A DNA stretch of 64,000 nt from Bugulina stolonifera (lineage: Eukaryota > Bryozoa > Gymnolaemata > Cheilostomatida > Bugulidae): contig OW285190.1 of NCBI GenBank assembly GCA_935421135.1, positions 4,898,001 through 4,962,000 on the forward strand, in the 5' to 3' direction. The notes under the pieces were generated by a model that searched no databases, was not told where the DNA came from, and saw only the letters and a list, made by a program, of their open reading frames with translations. This document shows positions 50,001 through 62,000 of the stretch, in pieces. The position numbers were made by a program, and so were the translations under genes. The number at the start of each line of letters is the position of its first letter. The stretch's first letter is position 1.

Positions 50001-53000
50001 GAAAGAGAGACCATAACTCCTTCTTTACTTGTTCTATGTTGCGAGCAGTGTTTTTGAGTACCCCCAAACCACCGTCTCTATAAAGGCCAAAGGGTAAGAT
50101 CAAGCGAAAGTTAGCATCTAGGTTAAATTTTCAAACTGTAATATGCCTTATTTGAGAAATACCATTGGAAAGAGCACGCTCTCAAGGTCCTAATGATGTG
50201 TGATTTGTCTGCCTAGGTTAAAAACTGTGTGTAGGGTGACCAGTTGAATTTAGCCTACCAACTTGAGTTTTATCTTTCCCGTAGACTTCAAAACCTACAT
50301 ATTTTCAACAACTGTTCTACAAGGCTAAAATGAGTTTTGATTAAAAATTATTGCTTCAGAAAAACTCGTCATGCATGGCTCTAACTATCCATTAGTTTTT
50401 TGCCTGATCATATATAGTGTTTTCTCAAAATGTGTGCTTGAATCTGCTTCTCTATTGAATTTTATTATGTTACTCCGTTACCGAAATAGTACCAAAAGTT
50501 CAGTGCATCAGCCACTGGAAGCATTTAAAAATTGTCCATGTAGCAATAATATCTCCTCAGCTGCTAGATGGCATTCTGAGAAAGTTTCGGCCTCATTGTA
50601 TGCTCAGGTTGCTGGTACAGACCATGGGGAAGTTAGTTACTCCGTTACCGCTCGGGTAGTAATAAGGTCGGAAACAGCTGATCTGACTTCTAAATACAGT
50701 GCTGTATAACTAGAGGGACTTACTCATACAGCGTACTATTCAGTTGCACTGATCATACCAAGTACAGTGCAGCAACAATGATTCAAAAAATCTTGGAAGA
50801 CCTTGATAAAAAACATACGGGGGTGTTCAAGTCGATGCATTAATGGTCAGATGGAGCAGCTCGGCATTTCAAGCAGCGGTATATGTTTTGTGTTTTAACC
50901 TCATTGAAAGACAGGTATGGTGATGCGTCTTGGGAATTTTTTCCCATGGTACAGGAGCTGTCGATGGTACTGGTGGGACCATCAAGAGAAAAGCAACTAT
51001 GGCTGTGAAATCGAGAGAGTGTGTGGTGAGAACTCCAGAGGACCACTACCAAGTTGCTAGAAGAAGCTCCTAGCTATAACCATGGTCTGGGTGTCACAAG
51101 CCGAGATAAATGAACAAGCAATCACCCTGGATGTCCTCTGCAGTGATACGAAGCATTGTCCAGAAACACACAATCTCCACCATATTTGTACAGTGCGCCG
51201 AGGAGTGATAGCAGTATTCATGACATCTGAGGTTCAGGATTACCAAACCATTGAGCTGCTTAATAACTGTACAGTTTCCGAGTCAGGCACCACAATACCA
51301 GAACAAAACACAGAAAATCATGCTACAGCGTTAGAGATTTGGTATGTGTAGCTTATGAGGACAATTTAAACATAGACGGAATTTCAAAACTGGAAAAGTA
51401 TTTGAGCTGCATGATTAGATAGATTTATGGGCCGGGCAGGGAAAACCCAGTGAAGATGGACCCAAGAAACTGCTCCAGTACACTTCAAATTTATCCTGAA
51501 CATAAAGCCACAAATTTTACCAGCCAATGCCAGTCTTAGATCATTTATTGTGGAAAACATTACAGAAATTCAATCTGTTTACACAGCTTATTCAGAATGG
51601 CATTTTTGAACACTTTTTTTATATCTCTTAGCCTTGTTTCTTAATATTTGGCCTCTTTATTTGACACAAAGTGTATTGTAAAACATCCTAACAAAATACT
51701 TGGTGTTCATCAGGTCGTACACTGCAGATATGATGTGTACATTTCCGTTACTCCGTTACCTGTTACTCCGTTACCAGACATGCTGCTAGTTTTCAATTTT
51801 TGATCTGGTAGTGGTTTAAACTACAAATATGCCAATGATTTTATGTTAAAGCCAACATATTTCTCCATATTATCAAGTTTTATTTGACTGAAATTCCATT
51901 GAGCAACCGATAGTTATGGTACTTTAAAGAAAGTACATGAATTTACATGCTAATTTTGTGTTACTCCGTTACCAACCACTTATGAGCTCAACCCAGCTAA
52001 TACAATATACTTAGTTCTTAGAAAAGTTTGGGATATAGCACTAGTATATCAAATATGCTCTTTCCAATGGGTGGAAAACTAAATGTCCTGGACTATTCGC
52101 TTTTTCTGTCGAACAGTTCAAAGTGAAATGTTGTTACTCCGTTACCGCTTGATCTTACCCCAAAGTTATATCTATGCTTTAAAGTTATTAGGTGTCAGGG
52201 GAATGTACCTAATAGTGTGCATGATTCGGCTCCGTCGTAAGAGCCCATTGTAACATCGAAGTGGTCTTTGGTGTTTTTCTTTTGCCATGGTTGGTCACTA
52301 TTGAATAGTACTGACTTTTTTGCATGTTGTATGATGTGCCTTTTTTTATCTTTGATGTTGGTATTATTGGATGCGAAATCAAGTGCTGATTTTAAGAGGT
52401 TTTTCGATATCGAAGGGTAAAACTCTATTATATCAATCATAATGAAGGAATGTTGTTGCTTGTCGGTGATGTTATCAAACAACTTTAGCACAGAAGTTGT
52501 ATTTCTCCAGATGTTAAGTTTTAGATGGTCTTTGACATTGTTGTTTATTTTGTCAAGGTTTTGTTTGCTTATTATTCCAATTTCTGACTTTGTAGGGTTA
52601 ATTAATCTACACGTTGGGTTGTTTGCAAAATTTGGTTTGTAGTCTTTAAGTGTTATGAAGGCTTCACGTCTGGTGGTGTTCATTGTACGGTTTTCAATAT
52701 CTAGTTTTTCTGCTATGGCTTTATCTTTGTTGTTGATTGCGGTGATCATCAAATCGCTCATTTTTTTATATTCTTTGGTAATATTTTTTTGAAGCAGCTT
52801 TTGGGAATATTTTTTGTCCATTTTACTGTAGTTGGTGGTTTTGTCAGCAGTGACAAGAAGCTTTTCATCTTCCTTATTTTGATGTACATGTATATGTTGG
52901 TGGAGTTTTGCTGGAATTTACAGTTTATTTTCCTAAACTTGATGTTGCTAATCATGTTGCGCATATTTTCTTCAAATCGAACCATTTCTTTTATATAAGG

Positions 53001-56000
53001 AGGTGTCTTACTTGAATTGAATTTACATCTATAATACTTGAAATGAATCCATACATATACACATATACAGTGTATATATTATATATAGATGTATATATGT
53101 ATATGTATGTTATAATATAACATACATATACATATATGCACTGTATATAATTATGTACATGTATATGTATGGATTCATTTCAAGTAATGGATTCAACTCA
53201 AGTAATATTATTATAATATTAATATAATATTATTATACTGCATATAATAATTATATACTCGGCGGACAGCATTCTGTTTTGGCTTTTTTACACCTCATCA
53301 GCGCAGCTTAGAGTTATCCCTGGGAACACCCTTTGTAATACTGTGTATCTGCAGCAAAATGTATTTGTTATATTATAATGTATAGATTTTATGAAGTTCA
53401 CACCCATGTTACATGGAATCCATTAACTATTGACTGCATGATGTGACTTGAATTTGTTGACATATACATACAATTCATTGAATAATTCATAATTACGACG
53501 AGATTTTTAATTGTAAATTTCAAGCTATTAGTAAGTCATGGTATTGAAACAAGTTCGATTCAAGCAACTGATTGACATGCCCATTACAATATGGTGCTAA
53601 CTAATTTGTTAACACTTCTTGACTTACAGACGTAAGGTAGTGAAAGAAAAGATAGCTCACTCAATGTCAATGGCCTGACCTTCCACATACACTCATTTCT
53701 GTGATCCTGATGTTTCAATATTCACTTTCTTGCCATCCTTCTGATTCGATTATCTGACGTTTGGGATAGCCATTACAACAATACATAGTAATCAGAACTG
53801 TGTATTTATTGTGTGTGATAGTTTATTTTGAGTTGCAGTAAAACAGGATTACTGATTGGTCCAAGGAACTAGCCTTGCCTGACGTGTGCCACCATTGTAG
53901 GCAGGGGCTTAAGCGATGCATCTTTTTTTTCAACTACATGTATATTTGTTCTAAACCTCTACGGATGTATTATACTCACTTAGTAAAGAAAATTTTGAGC
54001 TACTTTGACTGCTGAAGCAAGAGTTTAGGGATTCAATGTGTCTATGCTGGTCTAACTCTACACATATTTGGGAATAGTGCTACAGTATAGTAATATTGTA
54101 CTGGTTTGGTGATTAGGATCTACGTCATTCCTCTTTTGTCAGGAAGAAGACAGGGAACTAACTGTTGGTGAAAAAAATATTCGAGATGCATTCAATATTT
54201 CCATGGAGTATATGGTACCAATGCCTGGAGTTAGCATAAGAAAAGGAAGTGTTGAGAATGCAAGCAACTTGTGTGGTAATGCTTACGTAGTACATGTACA
54301 ATGTATAGACGTAAATACAGTTCAATATTACGATATAATTTTATTCACCAATGGTCAACAAAGTAATATTTTGTTGAGAGATAGCAAACCACAATGCCTT
54401 AGAGACTGACTCTAATCTGAATATCAGATAACATACCATGTACATATTCATAAGAGTTGTATTACCATGTTTGTTTTACCAAAACACTACTATACTTTGG
54501 AGTTGCATTCACTATGCCTATGAGCAGATAACTCTGTATTTTTGTTTATAGCTCTGTATATGTGTTTTATTCGAAACTAAATTTTTCTACAGCTCTGTTC
54601 CTTTCTACTTCCTGAAAAATTCTGGTGAATTAAACTGCTGAAATAAATCTGCCAAACATTTATCCAATGTCATCATCCACATCCTCAACAGGTTATGGGC
54701 CCAGTGGCCACAGAAACAGGCTCTACTACGATGGGAATCCAACCAATTACACCATCTGGGAAACAAGGTTCTTAAACTACCTTTATACACAAGACAAAAA
54801 GGTACACAAGGCCATACTCCCAAAGCCTGAAAGTGGTGAAGATGACGCAGGTTTTGCAGAGCAAAACCGAATGGCTTATGCAGAACTGGTCCAAGTTCTT
54901 GATGAAAAGTCACTACTGCTGATTCTTAATGATGCTGCAGATGATGGCAGAAAGGCATTAAAGATACTGAGGCAGCATTTTGCAAGCACAGAAAAGCCAA
55001 GAGTCCTCACTCTCTATGAGGAACTCACCACAATTCATATGATGGAACATGAAGACGTAACAGATTATATGATTAGAGGTGAGAGAGCTGCCACTGGACT
55101 GAGAACTGCAGGTGAGCAGATTACAGATAATCTCATTATAGCCATGCTTCTCAAAGGCCTACCAGAGTCTTTCAAGCCATTTGTAGTGGTACACACTCAA
55201 TTAGACAGAGTCAAAACATTGGCAGAATTCAAGTCTTTGCTTCACAACTACGCTAGTACAGAGGCTATGAGGAGTCAGAGAGAGATGTCAACTGCTATGT
55301 CTGCCCAATCACAACCACAATCAAAGCCAAACAAGACTCAATGTACAGCTTGTGCAAAATATGGCCATACCTACCGAGAATGTCCAATCAAAGCCACTCT
55401 TACATGCAGCTATTGTCACAAAGGCTGGCATGTAGAGGCGGTATGTCGAGCTAAGAAGAGAAAGAAAGCTGATACGCAGAATAAACACAAACAGAATACT
55501 GCTAATTTGAGCTCATTCTCTTTCTATATAAACACCCATGCTGGGAATGTGTCCGGTCCCAAACCAACACTGAATGATAAACTTCTGGTAGACTGTGGAG
55601 CAACCTCACACATTGTCAATCGTCCAGAGCGTTTCACAGCCTATGATCAAAAGTTCAACCCAAAAGAACATTCCCTAGAGCTAGCTGATGGCACCAGGAG
55701 TAATGATCTAGTAAAAGCAAAAGGAGATGCTGTTTTCCACATACTTGACGCTGATGGGCAAACAAGGGAGATAACTCTGAAGAATTCCCTGCTTGCACCA
55801 AGTTTCCCTACAAACCTATTCTCAGTGAGATCAGCTGTAGAATCGGGAGCTCAAGTAACATTCTCAAAGGACAGCAACACACTCAAAGCAGGCAGCACAG
55901 ACTTTAATATTGTGAAAGAAGGTCAACTCTACTTTCTCCAAACACAGTCTGACTCAGCTTGCACCGCCAAGACACTAGAGCAGTGGCATAAGGATCTGGG

Positions 56001-59000
56001 ACACATGAACTACGCTGACATATAGAACTTGCCAGGTGTCACAAAGGGGATGGACATAAAAGACAAGTCTAGTCCAGGAACATGCACCACCTGCACTGAG
56101 AATAAGATGACAGTGCAGCCCAAATCCAAAGATGAACCCCCAATCCATGCTAAAAGACCACTAGAACGCATACACACTGATGTCGCCGGTCCTATCACAC
56201 CTACAAGTAGAGAGGGACACAATTACATCATTAACTTTGTAGATGAATACAGCAGCATGATATTTGTCTACTTCCTCCGAGCCAAGAGTGAGTCACATAC
56301 AGCGCTGAAAAGATTTCTAAGTGATGTAGCACCAATCGGTCAAGTCTTGGAGATCCATGCTGACAACGGAGGGGAGTTCACAGGACAAAAGTTCCAAGAT
56401 GTACTGTTGGAGAACAGAATAAAGTTCACAACTACTGCCCCACACTCAGCTTACCAGAATGGTAAAGCCGAGCGTTCCTGGAGAAGTTTACTCGAGATGT
56501 CCAGATGCCTACTCACAGATTCTCAACTACCAAAGTTTCTGTGGAGTTATGCTGTTCGTCATGCATCATACCTGCGTAACAGAAGTTACCAAAGGCGAAC
56601 AGAGAAGACAGCCTATGAGCTCTTCACAGGTTCTAAACCAGACATGAGGAAGATAAACACCTTCGGAGCAACCTGCACCTACTTCAATGAAGTTCACAAA
56701 CGCAAACTCGATGCTCGAGGCTTACCTGGACACTATCTAGGTGTGAATACCTCAAGTCAAAACAGCTACTATGTACTGAATCAAAGCAGAAACCAAGTTC
56801 TCTCTACCAGAAACGTCACTGTCCACAGTGACAAATTCACCGATGATTTTCAGGAAGACCAATGGTTCCCGCCCAGAGCTGACCAAGCTAGATGCTCTGA
56901 GCCTGTGGGTAATGGTGGTCCGCCGCCAGATTCTACACCTGTTTCTCATCCCGCTATACATAATGAGTCACAACCCGAGTCAGCTAAAACTGACAGTGTC
57001 ACAACTGAATCTGATACAGACACTGAAACAGCTGACAAATCTGGTTTGGCTAAACCAGTAGGCAGATCTAAGAGAGAACGCAAACCAAACAAGAAGTTTA
57101 ATGATTATTATGTCTACAAAACTATTGACTATGCCTATGCAGCTACCCTATCAATACCCCAAACATATGAGAAAGCCATGTCCAGTGATGATTCTACCAA
57201 GTGGAAAGAAGCTATGGACAAAGAGGTCAATTCTCTTGTGCAGAATGACACTTTTGGGAGATAAAACCTCTACCAAACGACAATCAATGAGCTATTGCTT
57301 TGACCAAAGGTGACACTGTCTCACACGCTCGCACCAAACACATAGATGTACGCTACCACTTCCTGCGAGAGCAGCAGAGTGTTCAGTACCAGTATGTCCG
57401 CAGTAACGAGAACCTCGCAGACTGTATGACTAAGGCGCTAGCCCGTGTTCATTATACCGATGCCATCGCCCGCTTCGGCATGTGGGTTGAGGGGGTGTGT
57501 TGAGAGATAGCAAACCACAATGCCTTAGAGACTGACTCTAATCTGAATATCAGATAACATACCATGTACATATTCATAAGAGTTGTATTACCATGTTTGT
57601 TTTACCAAAACACTACTATACTTTGGAGTTGCATTCACTATGCCTATGAGCAGATAACTCTGTATTTTTGTTTATAGCTCTGTATATGTGTTTTATTCGA
57701 AACTAAATTTTTCTACAGCTCTGTTCCTTTCTACTTCCTGAAAAATTCTGGTGAATTAAACTGCTGAAATAAATCTGCCAAACATTTATCCAATGTCATC
57801 ATCCACATCCTCAACAAAGTTCTGTGTCTAGGTAGATACATCCTTCTATATGTACATGCACATGACTTTGCATGATAAATGAAAGGTATTACAAAATATA
57901 CATTTGTATCCATGTAATGTGCATATGTACAAGTGTTTAGTCTTTTCTGTTTTACTATTTTGTTGGTTTGAAACCATACACTGGAGCTGTGGAAACAGTG
58001 TCTAACCTTTAAGTTTGAATATACATGTATGCTTCAGAGCTTTCTCAAGATACGGAGAATTCTGAAATGTTGACTCATGTAAAAGATCTTGCTAATCTGC
58101 TGGTTTATACTTTTCCTGAGAAGCAAAATGTGCTAATGAGCAAGGCAGACCTAACAGACACCATTAAGGTGAGTAGGGGAAGAGAAATAAAATGCTTGTG
58201 TATAATAATAATATAGCACTAGCACTGAGTCTATTATGACACAGCCTTAGTTTACCCAATCCAGGTGTATATGGAGCACTAACTAAGCCTAAAGGACCAA
58301 TACCAATTGGGATTCAGTAGAGCATGACTGAAACTTATCCCATAGCTTTATTTAAAGCACAGTCGTTTTGCAACTTTGCCCAATAGCAGCAAAGATATGT
58401 AGTCGCACCTGCCACACATCTTCCACTTCATTGCAGCATGATTTTGCAAGCCAGTACCAAATGTATCAGATACAAGTGGTTTTCTATCATCAAAAGCACA
58501 AAAAACTAACTTAGAAATAAAAAGTTTTCAACTAGTCTCCAATTAGCGAAATGATGGAAATCAGAAAAATGGGCTCATGATTGTCATTATTAATAGTAAC
58601 ACGCAATTCTGTTACAACTCATTACACTAGAGAACTCTTTCGCAGGTCACAATTTTTAAACCATTATTCTAGATTGCCTGAAACTTTACTCCTTGTTTTT
58701 CTACAAATGTTACTTAAAACCATTTCAATTGCCCAAGTGAAACTGCAAAGTTTGTGCTCAGGGACTGGGTGATCTATCATAATGGTACGTCATCAGAATT
58801 ATGTAGATGTACCTCAAAATCTGTATCAAGAACAGTGACTTAGAAGAGTAGTTAAATTTAGCTCAGTGGATAACTATACCCACAAGTACGTGAAGATTTT
58901 GACAGAGATGTGCCAATGACTTGACTATATTGTAGGTCCATGTTCCTAGTCAAACACCTGGGCATCCATTCATTTTAGTTCCATCTGTGCGAAGGGTCCA

Positions 59001-62000
59001 AGAACACTGGCCTACCCTGCCAGTAATGAAACTACGTGTAGATTATGTTTGTATTTTATGAGAGCTTTTATTTGTGTGAAAAACTTTTCAGCGATTGAGA
59101 TACCGGTATGCAGATGGTCAGCAAAATCCCAAATTTATTGATGTTCAACAAATGTTTGAGATTGGAGATATCAGAGATGCAGTGAAGGAAATAGTTGAGA
59201 AGATAGAAAAGATACCAACATTTATTTCTGGGGTGAGCATCATACATCCTACTCAATACATGTAGGGTATTCAATAGTTTAACATTGATAGGGCTACCGG
59301 TAAATCAAAGTAAGCAAACACTGGTAAGGGCCTAGGGGGTTTGGCCGTTTTAGGGTGTATAAATAAGACAGGAGGTCCCGTGTAGTGTGTACATCAAAAA
59401 CACACATGTTAAAGATCCACTTCTGCCCTGATTCGAAAAGAGAGGCCAGATTCTGGTGGAGTATGTGTTCACATTTGGGTGGCAGGGTGATGAGTTGTAG
59501 TGATTACTGACTATCTATTCCTGTTGTGGAAGGTGTGGTCCTCCACGTGGAGCCCAGCTCCTGTTGTTCATACAAGTTTCGTATTTCTAAAGTCCTTTAA
59601 ATAGGATGGCCAAGTGGCTCAGTACCCTCAGGATCTGTGGTCGGTCTCTTAGTTGAAGTTCCAAAGTTCCGAAGTTCGAGTCTGAGTGTGTCCTTCCTTC
59701 TAACTGTGAGGGTCCGACCATACAATCCTACTGCTGCAACCAATATAGGTTTTAAGCATATGGGTGCCTGCTATACAAGTAAGGGAGCAGACCAAAAGTA
59801 ATCTATTGAGCTAGCTCCTTATTACATTTACACTGAGCTATGGCAACCTGATTGACTGCACATATACTTTGACCCATTGGTCCGAGATGCTACTATTGCC
59901 TTAGAGCAAACATGTAACTGTCTATGCTACTTCAAGAATTTTGGCTTCTAAGTTCTTTGGCTGGAAGTGTGCTAGCTTAGAAAAGATAACTCCAAATAGA
60001 TTCTTTGTGAAAATAGCTGTGCCGTTATTGAGCTCCAAGTGGCAACTGAATACAGAAAAACGTCCGCCTTTTATACATTTTAACTTCTGGCAACTTCCAG
60101 TAAAAAGTATGACTGCTACTTGATTTTAAGTATTGCACAAAATAGTAAAAAATATGAGGTAGAAACTCTTAAGGTCAGTCATACACAGAAAATAGCACAT
60201 AGTACTGTGGTGTTCCAGCATACCTGTCCAATCTCTCATCGACAGCCACACATATAACTAACTCTTCATGCCACAGTTATTATGCATGACTCTTACATAT
60301 CTCTTATTATATACTTATTATTGTCAACAACTGCCTGGCTCATGTGCCTTATTAATTATTCAACAAATCATGTCTTTGTACTTGTTTACTCATAATTTAT
60401 GCTGTTATTACAAGTGCATCATTGCCTATTTCTATTCTAAGTCTTTTTGCCTCTTATAATTAATGACCAACGTCTTGGATGTTAATCATAATAATAATAC
60501 ATAATTCATTTCTCATGATTGTAAGCACTTTTTGTGCATGGTCGGTTCTTTTATGGTCGGTCCTCGGGCACTTTTCAGCCATCTTGTTACGCAATTTCTG
60601 AGGACGATACCTTATCGTACCGCCCGACTCCCTGTCGGCCCTTCTACCGAAAATCCAAATAGTACAAAAGCCAGCACATTTTCCTATGCTAGTCAGTTGT
60701 TAATTGCGCTCTAATAACGCAACATCTCCTAACTCAACCTACAGAGTCTTCCTCTTGCAACCAGGCAGCTCCAGCCTTGGTCCCGTGGACTTTTAGCACC
60801 TGAGCTCGTCCTCATACTTGTATAAGTCTCTTACTACACTCTTGATTAGTATAAACATCGGACCTTAGTCGATCCTGGACCCTTCAATGAGCCCAATCAT
60901 CGGGCTTACATCCCCTCTTTAACATAGACACTTTCTACAGTCCTAGGAGTCTAAACCATCGGACCTATGTCGACCCTTGACCCCTTAATGAGTCTAAGCT
61001 TCGACCTGCATGTACATCCTCTACAATACCTATAAGCTTACATAACTGTTCACTCTTTATGTAATGGGTGGAAAGTTACCTTGGGGCCTGCTACCACTAC
61101 CAAGCGCTTCCCACACTCGTGCTAATATCGGCACCCGTGTGAAGCCCAAAGCACAAAACATTACAATATTGTATTTACAGTAAGTAAAAAAGGATGACCA
61201 TATATGGAGCACTTGGGCCCTATATAACCATGCATTTACATAACATTTATAGGTACATGTACATGTAATTATCATCATGACACAACAACTATTAGACTAT
61301 AATTATACAATCATAAATAACTATTAGTCAGAGAGTCTGAGTGGTGACTCACCACAATATTCAGTACTTTCTAATGTATATAACCCATTCATGGTGTTCA
61401 GTTGTTTATACGTGGAGAATTCAATAAGCCACTTGCAATGGTATAACCTCAGCCATAAAATCACTTGAATAACATAAAGTTAACAGTAATAATGTTTTTG
61501 TATAATAACTACATGTACATTCCGAGTGCACAAGAGTTATGGAGCTTATGTGTTGGTTTGAGAACAAAATTTGTTGCATGCTTCTGCATGTACCGTAATC
61601 TTTGTTGAGATTTCATCAGGTTCAGCTGCTTTTTAAGCTGTGGATTAACAGAGGATGTTGCACATGTGTGCAAGCACTGGGTCTAGTTTAAGGCACTCAG
61701 TTCTTCTCCAGGAAGAAAGTTGGGTGCCATTAGGAAAGGGGGCCATGACAGTGATATTGTTTATCAAACATGTACATGTAAATAATATGCTGATTTGCTA
61801 GCTGATAGCTGATCTATTATACTACATGTGTATGCTTTAGAATAATACCAGGTTATACAATATGCACGTTGCTTACCCAAAACAAACTAATGCTTACAAT
61901 GTGTTGGGGATGTGCTCTCGCTCTGCTAACCATATGCTGTCGCCTCACCATGTTTGTATATAGCTTACATATTTAACGCAAATTGCTATTGACTAAAGTG

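Larger units (their letters stand above)
47060..52990 (-). mobile_element. Penelope-like element copy 2, interrupted by three nested insertions
   Basis: The minus strand reads in order: N-terminal domain and RT fingers/palm (52985-52195), the Y-R-D-x catalytic part (50087-49880), RT C-terminus and GIY-YIG (49000-48180), and a 3' part with a hammerhead (47222-47165). Insertions at 50092-52160, 49008-49870 and about 47275-48099 split it. Its 3' end matches that of copy 1 (TCGTCGGGTAAAG and CTCTATAGGA blocks). Confidence 0.82.
54372..57816 (+). mobile_element. Ty1/copia retrotransposon with deleted RT
   Basis: Two 319-bp LTRs that read identical by eye enclose gag, protease, integrase, the first residues of RT and a final piece of RNase H. 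The gag-IN-RT-RH order is copia type. Most of RT and RNase H is missing around 57255-57290. No target duplication was found (flanks TATTT and AAGTT). It lies in the GTPase intron between the 54143 and 58038 exons. Confidence 0.9.

Noticed and set aside
59607..59690. tRNA-Leu gene
   Set aside because: A and B boxes resemble tRNA-Leu but the acceptor stem does not close and the block is part of a dispersed repeat.
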